Shown: piece after piece, positions 51,114 to 60,104 of the stretch
Numbering within the stretch: the stretch's first letter is position 1
Layout of the letters: each line of letters begins with the position of its first letter
Origin: CAZKGE01 sp964636405
Lineage (GTDB): Bacteria > Bacillota > Clostridia > Christensenellales > CAG-138
Reading direction: 5' to 3'
Assembly (NCBI GenBank): GCA_964636405.1
Contig: CAZWSI010000006.1
Coordinates: 1-64,000, forward strand
Length of the DNA stretch: 64,000 bases
The notes under the pieces: model-generated
Databases searched by the model: none
The model's input: only the letters and a program-made list of their open reading frames with translations
What the model was told of the DNA's origin: nothing
Made by a program: the position numbers and the translations under genes

Positions 51114-51923
51114 GTGCAAACGCAACGAACCGTTGAGCTATACTATCGCCGCGTCTTTTCGGCGGGAAGGAGCGCGCTGGGCAGAGCGCTGGACTATATC
51201 GCGCTGCGGCTCGTGCTCTTTTGCGCGGCGTTTCTCTTTTTCCGCCCGCGTGTCACGGCGCTTCTGCCCGCGCTTTTGCTCGCGCTCACCGTGCTTATGG
51301 CGGCCATGCTCCTTTTGCGCATGGTGCGCGAGGCGTGCTTTACGCGCTTTTGCGCGCGGGAGGGGGCGCGATTGCGCGGCGAGATCCTTTCCGAGCGGCT
51401 TATGCTGTTGCCGGAAAGGCGCTTTGCCGCTCTTGCCGCGCCGCTTGCGGGCGATTGCACACCCTGCTTCATGCAATGCGCGGAAGCGGCGGACGCCAAC
51501 GCGCTGCTTGCCTGCCTGCGCGCGGAGGGTAGCCATAAGAAGCTCGCCGTTTGCTCCACGGCCGGTTTCAGCGCCTCTGCGCGTGCCTTTGCCGCCGCCC
51601 GGCCGGAAAGGCTTATGCTGATCGAAACGTCCACGCTGATCGCGGCGGCGGAAAAAACGGAGCTGCGGCCCTCGGAGGCCGAGCTTTGCGCGCACATTAT
51701 ACGTATGGAGACGGGGCGGCGCGCGCAAAATCGCGAAAAGCGCCGCGCGCCGTTTGCCGAGGGCGGGGCGAAAAAATATTTCCTGGCTGCCGCCGTGCTG
51801 GTGCTGGCCTCGTTTATCACACGCTATTCACTCTATTACCGCATGCTGGCTGGTTTTTGCATGCTGCTTGCGGTCACGGGTCTCGCACTCGGCGTGCCCA
51901 AGCGCTTCCGGGAAGAACCGTAA
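51114..51923 (+). CDS. Membrane protein with possible Mrr-like endonuclease-fold segment
   Basis: Protein of 269 residues from a GTG start behind GAAGGGAG. Two N-terminal helices (about 28-70), a soluble middle of about 130 residues, and two C-terminal helices (about 222-262). The middle contains KLAVCSTAGFSASARAFAA followed by RLMLIETSTLIAAA, which resembles the last strands of Mrr_cat restriction-endonuclease-like domains (TTSGFSxxAxxFA...LIDGxxL). The catalytic D...QxK part is not evident, so an inactive or distant relative is more likely than a nuclease. Function unknown. The following gene starts close to or inside its end. Confidence 0.6.
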   Translation: MQTQRTVELYYRRVFSAGRSALGRALDYIALRLVLFCAAFLFFRPRVTALLPALLLALTVLMAAMLLLRMVREACFTRFCAREGARLRGEILSERLMLLPERRFAALAAPLAGDCTPCFMQCAEAADANALLACLRAEGSHKKLAVCSTAGFSASARAFAAARPERLMLIETSTLIAAAEKTELRPSEAELCAHIIRMETGRRAQNREKRRAPFAEGGAKKYFLAAAVLVLASFITRYSLYYRMLAGFCMLLAVTGLALGVPKRFREEP

Positions 51924-52650
51924 CGGGCGCGGCTTTTCGGTCACGAAAGCGGCGCTCCTTTTCATATTATGCCTTGTGCCGACCGTATTGATATTCAGCG
52001 AGAATACCCTGTGCGCCAGCAAGGTGCTGGCCGGAGACGCGCAGCTTCCCTTTGTGGAAAGCATGCGCTTTACGGCTGCGGATTTTGCCGGCCGCTCCCG
52101 CTCGCCCCTTCTGTGGACGGAGCGGGGTGCGCTTACAGCGCTGGACGCGCTTTCCCGCCTCGCGGGAGTGCCCTTTGCGGTGGACTATGCCTTCAGGCGA
52201 TCAGGCGAGTGCGGGCACAGTCTCGATTCGCGCCATCTGACGGGCTGCGCGTTTGATGTGGGGCGGAGCCTCGCGCCTGCGCAAAGGCGGTCGCTGCGCG
52301 CGCTTGCGCTCAACTGGGCCGGATTCTGCGTATCCGCGCCCGCGTGCCTTTCGGGCTATTGCCTGCACCTTGGCTGGGGGGAGGCGCGCCCCGCGCTTTC
52401 AAACGGCGATTGCCGGGCGGCAGTGTGCGTGTTGCAGGACGCGCTGCGCATCGGGGACTTCTTTTCGGGGGCGATTTCGGGCTGCTTCGATGCGGAAACG
52501 CGCCGCGCCGTGCTGCGCATGCAGCGCGCCTGCGGCTTTGCGGAAACGGGCGACGTACGCGGGCGGGAATGGGCGCGCGCGGAGGCGCTTCTCGCTGGAC
52601 ACGGCGGGCGTGAAACGGACGAAGCGGTTGACAAGCGCGTGGAGGAATGA
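51868..52650 (+). CDS. Secreted M15-type D,D-peptidase-like protein with C-terminal peptidoglycan-binding domain
   Basis: About 260 residues. A hydrophobic signal-like segment (KAALLFILCLVPTVLIF) lies after a basic stretch. The middle domain contains HSLDSRHLTGCAFDVG, the H...D zinc motif of M15 D-Ala-D-Ala peptidases (His in RHLTG, Asp in FDVG), and YCLHLGWG, which would provide the second His. The last 70 or so residues resemble a PG_binding_1 helical repeat (VCVLQDALRIGDFFSGAISGCFDAETRRAV). The start is unclear: TTG 51868, TTG 51754 and GTG 51976 are all in frame and none has a good ribosome site, suggesting coupling to the gene before it. Confidence 0.7.
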   Translation: MRSRVSHSACPSASGKNRNGRGFSVTKAALLFILCLVPTVLIFSENTLCASKVLAGDAQLPFVESMRFTAADFAGRSRSPLLWTERGALTALDALSRLAGVPFAVDYAFRRSGECGHSLDSRHLTGCAFDVGRSLAPAQRRSLRALALNWAGFCVSAPACLSGYCLHLGWGEARPALSNGDCRAAVCVLQDALRIGDFFSGAISGCFDAETRRAVLRMQRACGFAETGDVRGREWARAEALLAGHGGRETDEAVDKRVEE

Positions 52651-52720
52651 GAAAATAGGGCCAGCCCTTCTTGCTTAGAAACATCATTTTTTGAAACGTC
52701 ATTCGATCGGGAGGCTTGGC

Positions 52721-54235
52721 ATGGACTGGTATAAACTGCAAAACGGGAGCGATATCCGTGGTGAGGCGCTTGACGGCGTGGCGGGGCAGCCCGTCAACTT
52801 GACCTGCGCCGTCATGGAGCGCATCGGCGCGGCCTTCGCACGGTATCTGGCAGACACGCGCGGCGTCGCGCGCCCGCGCATTGCCATGGGGCGCGACGTG
52901 CGCCTTTCCGGCGAGGCGCTGCTTGCGGCGGCGGCGGAGGGCGCGCAAAAGCAGGGCGCGCATGTGCTCGACGTGGGCCTGTGCAGCACGCCCGCCATGT
53001 TTATGACCACGCAGGACGCGGCGCTGCGCGCGGATGGCGCGATGATGCTCACCGCCTCGCATCTGCCCTATAATCGCAACGGCGCAAAGTTTTTCACAAA
53101 GGACGGCGGCCTGGAAAAGACGGATATCCGCGCCATCCTTGCCCTGGCCGAAGTGGGGCTGGAGGACGCGCCTGCGCGCGGAGCTCTTGAAAAGCGTGAG
53201 TTTCTGCCCGTATATGCCGCCCATCTGCGGACGCTTATCTGCGCGGGCGTGGGCGTGCGGGAGGAGGAGGGGCCCCTTGCGGGCTTCCGCATCGTGGTGG
53301 ACGCGGGCAATGGCGCGGGCGGCTTTTTTGCCACCGACGTGCTTGCGCCGCTGGGAGCCAACACGGCGGGAAGCCAGTTTCTCGAGCCGGACGGCCGCTT
53401 TCCCAACCACGCGCCAAATCCTGAGGACGAAGCGGCCATGGCGTCCCTTGCACGCTGCGTGTGGGAAAACAAGGCCGATCTCGGCGTGATTTTCGATACG
53501 GATGTGGACCGCGCGGGCGCGGTCGCGCCCGACGGCACAGAGCTCAACCGCAACAGGCTCATCGCGCTCATGGCGGCAACGCTCCTTGAAACGCACCCCG
53601 GCACAGCCATTGTGACGGATTCCATCACCTCCGAGGGGCTTGCGCGCTTCATCACGGAGAAGGGTGGCGTGCACAGGCGCTTTAAGCGCGGCTACCGCAA
53701 CGTAATCAACGAGGCCGTGCGCCTCAATGCTGCGGGCACGGATTGCCAGCTTGCCATGGAAACCTCGGGCCACGGGGCGCTTAAGGAGAACTATTTTCTG
53801 GACGACGGCGCGTATCTCATGGTCAAGCTCATCATTCAGATGGCGCGGCTGCGGCGCGGCGGAAAGCCGCTCATGGCGCTCATCGATACGCTCGCCGAGC
53901 CTGCCGAGAGCGCGGAGCTGCGCCTTTCCATCAGCGCGGCGGATTTCGCTTCATACGGAAACGGAGTGCTTAACGCCCTTTTGGGCCATGCGGAGGCGGC
54001 GGGCTGGGCGCTTGCCAAGGATAATTGCGAGGGCGTGCGCGCGCGCTTTGCAAAAGGCGGGGGAGACGGTTGGTTTTTGCTGCGTATGTCGCTGCACGAT
54101 CCCGTGATGCCGCTCAATATCGAAAGCGATACGCCCGGCGGCACAAAGAAAATCGCCGCGGAGCTGTACGCGTTCCTGGGCGATTTTGCGGCGCTTGATA
54201 CCGAGCCGCTGCGGCGCTATATCAAAGAAGCCTGA
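52721..54235 (+). CDS. Phosphohexomutase (phosphomannomutase/phosphoglucomutase family)
   Basis: Alpha-D-phosphohexomutase of 504 residues. The active-site serine loop is TASHLPYNRNG near 111-121, metal-binding DTDVDRAG near 262, and the sugar-binding loop METSGHGALKENYFLDDG near 350. A C-terminal phosphate-binding domain follows. It interconverts 1- and 6-phosphates of mannose or glucose, feeding nucleotide-sugar and polymer synthesis. ATG 52721 follows GGGAGG; an upstream ATG at 52691 lacks such a site. Relevant to the two polysaccharide loci in this window, but not linked to either. Confidence 0.92.
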   Translation: MDWYKLQNGSDIRGEALDGVAGQPVNLTCAVMERIGAAFARYLADTRGVARPRIAMGRDVRLSGEALLAAAAEGAQKQGAHVLDVGLCSTPAMFMTTQDAALRADGAMMLTASHLPYNRNGAKFFTKDGGLEKTDIRAILALAEVGLEDAPARGALEKREFLPVYAAHLRTLICAGVGVREEEGPLAGFRIVVDAGNGAGGFFATDVLAPLGANTAGSQFLEPDGRFPNHAPNPEDEAAMASLARCVWENKADLGVIFDTDVDRAGAVAPDGTELNRNRLIALMAATLLETHPGTAIVTDSITSEGLARFITEKGGVHRRFKRGYRNVINEAVRLNAAGTDCQLAMETSGHGALKENYFLDDGAYLMVKLIIQMARLRRGGKPLMALIDTLAEPAESAELRLSISAADFASYGNGVLNALLGHAEAAGWALAKDNCEGVRARFAKGGGDGWFLLRMSLHDPVMPLNIESDTPGGTKKIAAELYAFLGDFAALDTEPLRRYIKEA

Positions 54236-54258
54236 TTCAAAAGCAAAATGCGGCCTCA

Positions 54259-54287
54259 CCAGCCCGTTCGCCGTCACGGCGGGCTGG
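54259..54287. terminator. Hairpin between convergent genes
   Basis: 8-bp stem CCAGCCCG / CGGGCTGG with an inner CCG/CGG pair of arms. No T-run on either side, so it may be a weak bidirectional terminator or an RNA-stabilising hairpin. Confidence 0.4.
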
Positions 54288-54296
54288 CACGGCCGT

Positions 54297-55907
54297 TTAC
54301 GGCTCCCAGGGCCGGTAGGTGAGGCCCTGACCCATCTTAATAACGAGCACGCCGTCGATCACCTGCACGCTCTCCGTGTCCGGGTAGCAGGGCATGGCTT
54401 GAAACTGCGCGCTGCGCTCGAGCTTATAGAGAAGCTCCGTATCCATACGCCCAAAGTCCACGCCCAGATAAAAGCGCGTAAAGTCCTTAAAGTGCCGGTC
54501 GTCATACAGCAGCGCAAATTCACCCGAGCTCCCAAAGCCCTCGCCCCGGCCGAGCTTGCCGAAATTGCCGTCCTTAGCGTGCGGATAATTTCCCCATTCA
54601 GCTTCGCCCAGGAGCGCCACGGGCATGCCAGGCTCATAGTCCTCGTGCGTTTCGATGCGGTCGGTCACGCGCCCGGCCAGCGCATAGGCGCTTTCATACT
54701 TAAGCTGCATCATCAGATAGCATTGGTTGGTATAGATGGCAAATGAGAACGCGGAAAGCGCGAGCACGAGCGCCACGGCATAGCTGGAAAGCGCGGAAAG
54801 GCGGTTCCCGCCCGCCGTTTTGCGCCCGGACAGGCTTCTGTATTGCTCAAAGACGGTCACCAGAAGATAATACATGAGCACAACGGATTCCATCATGAGA
54901 ATGTGCACAAGGCCCGCGCCAAGCAAATACGCGGTATTGAGCAAAAGCGGCATAAGGAGCAAAAGCACGGCGGCGAGCACGGTTTGCAGCTTGGTTCGGC
55001 CGCCGCGCGCGAGCGTGAGCACGGTAAAGAGCGCGGTAAGCACGCCAAGCAGCAGGTGCGCGGCGGAAAGCCATACGCCCGAATACTGCCCGGAGGTATA
55101 GAAGGCGAAGTAGAAAAAGCCGTAGTACGCATCCCACACCATGCGGGGGATATCCGATAGCGCCAGCTTGCCCATGGAGTCGATGCCCATATAGGTGGAA
55201 ACGGGCGTATCGGTCACGCGCAAAAAAAGTTTGGTGAGCAGCAGGTAGGCGATTACGGCCGCAAGCAGCACGGCGGCGTATTGCGCCACCTTGCATCCCA
55301 CCTCTTTGTTGGTGAGCCTCCCGGAAAGCAGCAGTTGCAGGCCCCGTACGGCCAATATGGCCACCACAAAGCAAAGATACGCCTGATAGGTGGCGGTGCA
55401 GAGCAGCACGAGCAGCGCGGCAAGGGGCACGAGCTTCCAGCTTCCCCGGTCCGCAAGATACGCCCCGATCGCGCCCAGCAGGAGCCCGGCAAAATAACCG
55501 TCCACGGTAAACATAAACGCCAGTGTATTTCCCACGGCCGGGAACGCCGTCAGCGCCGCCGAGAGCAGCACAATTTGCACGGGGCGCTTGAGCTCAAAGG
55601 TGGCGGCAAGGAGCGCCGCCGTGCCGGCGAGCGCGAGCAAGGAAAAAAGCCCGTTGACCCAGGGCATGGAGAAATTGGAGCTCAGCGCGCAGAGCACAAC
55701 CCCAAACCACCTGCCGCACTCAAGCAGCGCGTCGTCTTCAAACAGGCAGAGGACATCGTCGTGGTTGGGGTACTTGCCCGTAAGCATATACAGGTGGATG
55801 ACAAGCCCCAGCGCGAAAGCCGAAAGGAACGCGAGCCGTACGCCGCGTGGAATGCGGCGAAAAAGGCCCTTTGCAAGCTGATCGATATCGGGAAGCTCCG
55901 CTTTCAT
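54297..55907 (-). CDS. GtrII-like membrane glucosyltransferase
   Basis: Polytopic membrane protein of 536 residues with about ten helices followed by an extracytoplasmic C-terminal domain of about 130 residues. The opening (HLYMLTGKYPNHDDVLCLFEDDALLECGRWFG) with acidic residues just after the first helix is characteristic of the Glucos_trans_II family. Members move a glucose from an undecaprenyl carrier onto an O-antigen or teichoic-acid-like polymer on the outer face. The start overlaps the stop of the GtrB-like gene by four bases, the expected partner. Confidence 0.85.
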   Translation of the reverse strand: MKAELPDIDQLAKGLFRRIPRGVRLAFLSAFALGLVIHLYMLTGKYPNHDDVLCLFEDDALLECGRWFGVVLCALSSNFSMPWVNGLFSLLALAGTAALLAATFELKRPVQIVLLSAALTAFPAVGNTLAFMFTVDGYFAGLLLGAIGAYLADRGSWKLVPLAALLVLLCTATYQAYLCFVVAILAVRGLQLLLSGRLTNKEVGCKVAQYAAVLLAAVIAYLLLTKLFLRVTDTPVSTYMGIDSMGKLALSDIPRMVWDAYYGFFYFAFYTSGQYSGVWLSAAHLLLGVLTALFTVLTLARGGRTKLQTVLAAVLLLLMPLLLNTAYLLGAGLVHILMMESVVLMYYLLVTVFEQYRSLSGRKTAGGNRLSALSSYAVALVLALSAFSFAIYTNQCYLMMQLKYESAYALAGRVTDRIETHEDYEPGMPVALLGEAEWGNYPHAKDGNFGKLGRGEGFGSSGEFALLYDDRHFKDFTRFYLGVDFGRMDTELLYKLERSAQFQAMPCYPDTESVQVIDGVLVIKMGQGLTYRPWEP

Positions 55908-56836
55908 TTGCAGATATTGCTCTCCTTTTCAATGTAGATGGGGCGGCGCTTGGTTTCCAGATACATTTTTGCCACGTACTGGCCCAGTATACCAAAGCAG
56001 AGCAGTTGGATGCCGCCCAGCATAAAGATGACGCAGATGAGCGTGGGGAAGCCCGGCACCGGGTCGCCGTTGATCAGGGTTTTAATGAAAAAGAAGATCA
56101 GCAGCAGCGCGGAGAGCACACAGAATACCAGCCCCAGCACGGACGCGATGGAAAGCGGCTGCGTGGAAAAATTGATGATGCCGTCAACGGAATAGCGCGC
56201 GAGTCCGCGCACGGTCCACTTGGTCGTGCCCGCGGCGCGCGCCGTGTCCTCATAATCCAGCCATTCCGTGCGGAAGCCGACCCAGCCGAAGATGCCCTTG
56301 GTAAAGCGGTTGTATTCGGTCAGCGAGAGGACGGCGTTCACCATTTGCCGCGTCATCATGCGGTAATCGGTTGCGCCCTGCACGAGGTTTGTCGCCGATA
56401 TACGGCGCATGAGCCCAAAGAAGCGCCGGGAAAGAAAGGCGCGGAGATTGGAATCACTCGTACGGGTCACGCGGCGCGCGGCGGTGGAATCGCAGCCCGT
56501 TTCCTTGATGCAGGCGTACATTTTGGGAAGATACGCGGGCGGATGCTGCAAATCCGCGTCCATGAGCGCCACATAATCGCCTTTAGCCGCGCTTAGGCCC
56601 GCGTAAATGGCCGCTTCCTTGCCGAAGTTTTTGGAAAAAGACAGGTACTTGACCCGCGCGTCCTCCTTTGCAAGCGTGCGCAGGAGCGCGAGGGTGCCGT
56701 CCGTCGAGCCGTCGTCCACAAAAACGAACTCCGCGATGAGCGGAAGATCGCGCAGCGCCGCCGAGGTTTCCCGATAAAAGAGCGCCACAACCGCTTCCTC
56801 ATTGAAGCAGGGCACTACGATGGAAAGCAAATCCAT
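55904..56836 (-). CDS. GtrB-like undecaprenyl-phosphate glucosyltransferase (GT2)
   Basis: Protein of 310 residues. GT2 catalytic domain (1-220) with VVPCFNEEAVV, FVDDGSTDGT, and MDADLQHPP; then SLTEYNRFTKGIFGWVGF and two C-terminal helices (about 230-290). This is the build of GtrB/DPM1-type enzymes that load a sugar from UDP-glucose onto undecaprenyl phosphate at the inner face of the membrane. With the GtrII-like protein it forms a two-step glucosylation system. No GtrA-type flippase gene is adjacent. Confidence 0.92.
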   Translation of the reverse strand: MDLLSIVVPCFNEEAVVALFYRETSAALRDLPLIAEFVFVDDGSTDGTLALLRTLAKEDARVKYLSFSKNFGKEAAIYAGLSAAKGDYVALMDADLQHPPAYLPKMYACIKETGCDSTAARRVTRTSDSNLRAFLSRRFFGLMRRISATNLVQGATDYRMMTRQMVNAVLSLTEYNRFTKGIFGWVGFRTEWLDYEDTARAAGTTKWTVRGLARYSVDGIINFSTQPLSIASVLGLVFCVLSALLLIFFFIKTLINGDPVPGFPTLICVIFMLGGIQLLCFGILGQYVAKMYLETKRRPIYIEKESNICK

Positions 56837-56848
56837 GCAAAAGCCGCC

Positions 56849-58234
56849 TTAATTATAGTATTCGTACACCTTGCGCAGCCCCCGGTCCGGGCTGGAGTGC
56901 AAAAACCACGCAACGTCGGTGAGCGTAAAGTGCATCGCGTCGCAGGAGGTTTCGAAGTAGTAGCCCCACTTGAAGCCCGCGCGGAAAAACGCCAGCTCAT
57001 AGAGGAAATAATTCAGGAGCGTGGTGGGAATGCGCTCATACCTGCCCTTGTAGCTCCCCGTATAGGTAAAATCGTAGTATTGCTGGCCCTTTTCGTCGGT
57101 CTTGATCCCGTTGTAAACAAGATAATCCCGCACATCGGCGCCAATCAGCTCCTGATTGGTAAAGACGTTCGTGTTGGGGTAGATGTACGCGTTGATATCC
57201 ACGCTGGTGCCGAGCGTATGGTGGCTGACATAGCGCTCGTTGGTCTGGAAGCGCGGCACATACGCCCCGCAGGTCTTAATGAGCTTTTGAAGCTGCATGA
57301 CGGGGAGCTGCTTTTCGCCGACGGTCAGGCGGATGTAGCTTGACTCGAGATATTCGTAGGCCTTTTGAAAATACGGCAGCGCTTCCTTGTGCACGCGGCC
57401 CAGCTTTTCCCTGCCGTAGCGCACGCCGGAATCAACCAGATAGGCTTCGCGCCAGGCCGTCGCGGTATTGATGTTGCGCGCGCCGTTCCACTTGTACTTC
57501 ATCAAAAACGCGTCCGTATCGTAGCGGAAAAACTCCGCCACATATGCGTAGTTGTCGGAGAAATTGCTCTGCTTGAGCGGAATCATCGTTTCCTTTTGAA
57601 GCTGGAACGCCGCGCTGTAAAGCTCCGCCTCCGCGCCGCCGGCGGTCTTTGCGGTGATGGTCATGCGGTGCTTGCCCTGCCGGAGCAGGGCGAAGTTTAC
57701 GCTCTCCTCGAGCGATTTGCCCTCGAGCGTTTCCGCGCTGTCAAGGTAATACGCGTGCACGTCGTCCGAAGGATTAAAGGTGACGGAGGCCGAAACCGTA
57801 TCGGCGGAATCGTAGGGCTCGATGCGGATGCTCACGCTGGCAAGCGCGTCCTGCGTAAACACGCCGCCGTGCAGATTGCACTGAGAAAGGGTGTAAAGCG
57901 TTTCACCCTCTGCGGGCAAGGGGACGTCGAAGCAGGGCGTGAAGGCGATGGGCGCGGGCGCGCAGGGCGCGCCGCCCTTGCCGACGAGGTATTTGAGCAG
58001 CGCAGTCGCCACCTTGACGGGCGGATTATAGGCCGTCGTGTGCGCGGTGGCGCGCAGCCAGGTGTCGTAGCCCGGCGCGTCCTCGCCCCTGCGGAGGATC
58101 TCGGCGGCGTCGGCGGCGGATACGGCGGCCGCGCTATAGGGCGCGGCTTCGCTCTCCCCCTCGGCCAGAGCGCGGGCGGGCGGGAGCGAAAGCAGGGTGA
58201 GTACGGAAAAAAGTACGGCAAAAACGCGCTTCAT
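56849..58234 (-). CDS. Secreted VanY-type D,D-carboxypeptidase-like protein (M15)
   Basis: Protein of 461 residues with a signal peptide (MKRVFAVLFSVLTLLSLPPARALA). An N-terminal extracytoplasmic region of about 210 residues contains a beta-rich Ig-like part (VSASVTFNPSDDVHAYYLDSA). The C-terminal M15 domain has the zinc motif SHHTLGTSVDIN near 338 and AMHFTLTD near 434. Probably trims D-Ala from peptidoglycan stems. ATG 58234 was preferred because AAAGGATGG lies at good spacing; ATG 58249 is possible. It precedes gtrB by 12 bases, so wall trimming and glucosylation genes are co-transcribed. Confidence 0.85.
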   Translation of the reverse strand: MKRVFAVLFSVLTLLSLPPARALAEGESEAAPYSAAAVSAADAAEILRRGEDAPGYDTWLRATAHTTAYNPPVKVATALLKYLVGKGGAPCAPAPIAFTPCFDVPLPAEGETLYTLSQCNLHGGVFTQDALASVSIRIEPYDSADTVSASVTFNPSDDVHAYYLDSAETLEGKSLEESVNFALLRQGKHRMTITAKTAGGAEAELYSAAFQLQKETMIPLKQSNFSDNYAYVAEFFRYDTDAFLMKYKWNGARNINTATAWREAYLVDSGVRYGREKLGRVHKEALPYFQKAYEYLESSYIRLTVGEKQLPVMQLQKLIKTCGAYVPRFQTNERYVSHHTLGTSVDINAYIYPNTNVFTNQELIGADVRDYLVYNGIKTDEKGQQYYDFTYTGSYKGRYERIPTTLLNYFLYELAFFRAGFKWGYYFETSCDAMHFTLTDVAWFLHSSPDRGLRKVYEYYN

Positions 58235-58261
58235 CGGCAAAACAACCATCCTTTGGCCCAC

Positions 58262-58290
58262 ATTATAACAGAAACAGCGGGGTTTGTACA
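58262..58290 (-). promoter_or_regulatory. Promoter of the VanY-gtrB-gtrII operon
   Basis: Minus strand -35 TGTACA (58285-58290), 17-base spacer, extended -10 TGTTATAAT with TATAAT at 58262-58267. Its -35 overlaps that of the divergent ROK-gene promoter. Confidence 0.7.
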
Positions 58291-58312
58291 TGCTTCGCGC
58301 GTGTGGTATAAT
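58284..58312 (+). promoter_or_regulatory. Promoter of the ROK kinase gene
   Basis: -35 TTGTAC (58284-58289), 17-base spacer, extended -10 TGGTATAAT with TATAAT at 58307-58312. Overlaps the divergent promoter by the TTGTACA core. Confidence 0.75.
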
Positions 58313-58352
58313 CAAGGAGCGTTTGACTATCAGGAAAAAGAGGATGAAGGGC

Positions 58353-59306
58353 ATGGAATTTCGCATCGGGATCGATCTGGGCGGAACGGGCATAAAAACG
58401 GGACTTGTGGACGCGGAGGGGCGCATCGTCAGCCGCGTCAGCCGCCCCACGGACGCCGCACGCGGCCCGAAGGCCGTGGTGCTGGATATGGCCCAGTCCG
58501 CGCGCGAGGCGGCGGAGACGGCTGGGCTTTCGCTTGCGGACGTTTCATCCGCCGGCATCGGCACACCGGGCTGCGTCAACCCGCGCACGGGCGAGCTCCT
58601 TTTCTCCAACAATTTGTTTTGGCGCAACGTCCGCTTGCGCGAACTGCTTGAGGACGCGCTGGGCCTGCCGGTGGGCATTGGCAACGACGCGAACTGCGCC
58701 ATCCTCGGCGAATTGCTCGCAGGGGCTGCCAAGCATGCCGGCAGCGCGCTCATGCTCACGCTCGGCACGGGCGTTGGAAGCGGTGTGGTGCTGGACGGCA
58801 AGCTGTTTTGCGGCGGCGACGGCACGGGCCCCGAGCTGGGCCATACGCCCTTTATTTTCAACGGCGAGCCATGCACCTGCGGCGTCAACGGCTGTCTGGA
58901 AAGCTACGCCTCCGTTACGGCCCTCATCCGCCAGACAAAGGCGGCGATGGACACACACCCGGGTTCCGCCATGCACGCGTACACGGCGGAGCGCGGCGGG
59001 CACGTGAGCGGGCGCACGGCGTTCGACTGCGCGCGGCAATTTGACGCGGCGGCGCTTGCCGTTGTGGATCAATATATCGAATACGTAGCCGGTGGCGTGG
59101 GCGGCTTTGTCAACGCCTTCCGGCCGGAGCTTGTCATCATCGGCGGCGGCATCAGCCACGAGGGCGAAACCCTGCTCGGGCCGCTGCGCGACAAGCTCCC
59201 GCGTTATGTATACGCGGGGGATCTGATTCCCGTGCCGCCCATTGTACGCGCTCTTTTGGAAAACGACGCGGGCATCATCGGCGCGGCCTTTCTCGACCGC
59301 AAATAG
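58353..59306 (+). CDS. ROK family glucokinase
   Basis: Sugar kinase of 317 residues using ATP to make glucose 6-phosphate (or a close hexose phosphate). Phosphate loop GIDLGGTGIKTG, catalytic Asp in GNDANCAILGE, LTLGTGVGSGVV, and the zinc-binding ROK signature ELGHT...PCTCGVNGCLESYAS. No DNA-binding domain precedes the kinase, so it is an enzyme rather than a NagC-type repressor. ATG 58353 (MEFRIGIDLGG) is preferred with AGAGG ten bases upstream; ATG 58344 is possible. It can supply the phosphohexomutase reaction. Confidence 0.93.
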   Translation: MEFRIGIDLGGTGIKTGLVDAEGRIVSRVSRPTDAARGPKAVVLDMAQSAREAAETAGLSLADVSSAGIGTPGCVNPRTGELLFSNNLFWRNVRLRELLEDALGLPVGIGNDANCAILGELLAGAAKHAGSALMLTLGTGVGSGVVLDGKLFCGGDGTGPELGHTPFIFNGEPCTCGVNGCLESYASVTALIRQTKAAMDTHPGSAMHAYTAERGGHVSGRTAFDCARQFDAAALAVVDQYIEYVAGGVGGFVNAFRPELVIIGGGISHEGETLLGPLRDKLPRYVYAGDLIPVPPIVRALLENDAGIIGAAFLDRK

Positions 59307-59326
59307 AACATATAAAACATGGAAAT

Positions 59327-60055
59327 ATGAAGAAGCTAACGGCGGGACAGATTCAGAATATCGTCTTTACCGTAATCGTGGCGCTGGCCGCGGTGGCGCT
59401 CTATCTGCTGTCTGGCCGCGCGGCTCCGTTTTCGGAGGGAAAGGCTTCGACGGCGGATCAGCTTGCCGTGCCGACCGCAAGCGCTTTGGCGTGGGCCGCC
59501 CCAAGCCCGGAGCGGTTGGAGACCGAAACCGCCGCGCCGCAGAGTGAACCCGCGCCCACGGCTGCGCCCGCGCCGGGCGCGGAGGAGGCTGCGTTCCTTG
59601 GGCTGCTTTCCGAGCGGCTGGACGTGCGCGCCGTTTCCGAGCGGGCGGGAAGCATGCGCGTTTCCGAGCCGGGCGAACGCACGGTTTATGCGGAATTGTT
59701 CTACAGTGTACGGGACGGAAGCGTTCTTGGCTGGACGCTGCGCATGGAATATCCCGAAAAGCCGGTGGTGCAGAACAAAAAGAGCGCCATCGAGCAGGCG
59801 CTGCTGGATTCCTATATGGCGCTGCTGCCGAGGCGCAACAGCGCGCTGAAAACCCTGCTGCCGCTTTTGACGAAGGCCTGCGGCGCAGAACAAACCGTGC
59901 CGGGCGTGGTGGCGCTGGAGTGGTACGACGGCGCGCTTTCGGCTGCCGCAGCCGGCGTGCGCTATGAAGCGGAGCGCACGGACTGCGTGTTTTGTGCGTA
60001 TGTATCCATGGAGGGCACGGTGCGCACGCTTGTGTGCACGTTCCTCTTTTCGTAA
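59327..60055 (+). CDS. Anchored extracytoplasmic protein of unknown function
   Basis: Protein of 242 residues: N-terminal helix (IVFTVIVALAAVALYLL), Ala/Pro/Ser/Glu-rich linker to about 85, then a globular part of about 155 residues with VYAELFYSVRDGSVLGWTLRMEYP and a cysteine pair (DCVFCAYVS) near the C-terminus. I do not recognise a family. It starts 20 bases after the ROK gene and is probably co-transcribed; the leader has no strong ribosome site. It is convergent with the YtxC-like gene. Confidence 0.65.
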   Translation: MKKLTAGQIQNIVFTVIVALAAVALYLLSGRAAPFSEGKASTADQLAVPTASALAWAAPSPERLETETAAPQSEPAPTAAPAPGAEEAAFLGLLSERLDVRAVSERAGSMRVSEPGERTVYAELFYSVRDGSVLGWTLRMEYPEKPVVQNKKSAIEQALLDSYMALLPRRNSALKTLLPLLTKACGAEQTVPGVVALEWYDGALSAAAAGVRYEAERTDCVFCAYVSMEGTVRTLVCTFLFS

Positions 60056-60104
60056 GCGTACAGTGCAAAGCCGAAGTCGTTTTTTGCGGCCCGGCCCCGT
60101 GAGC

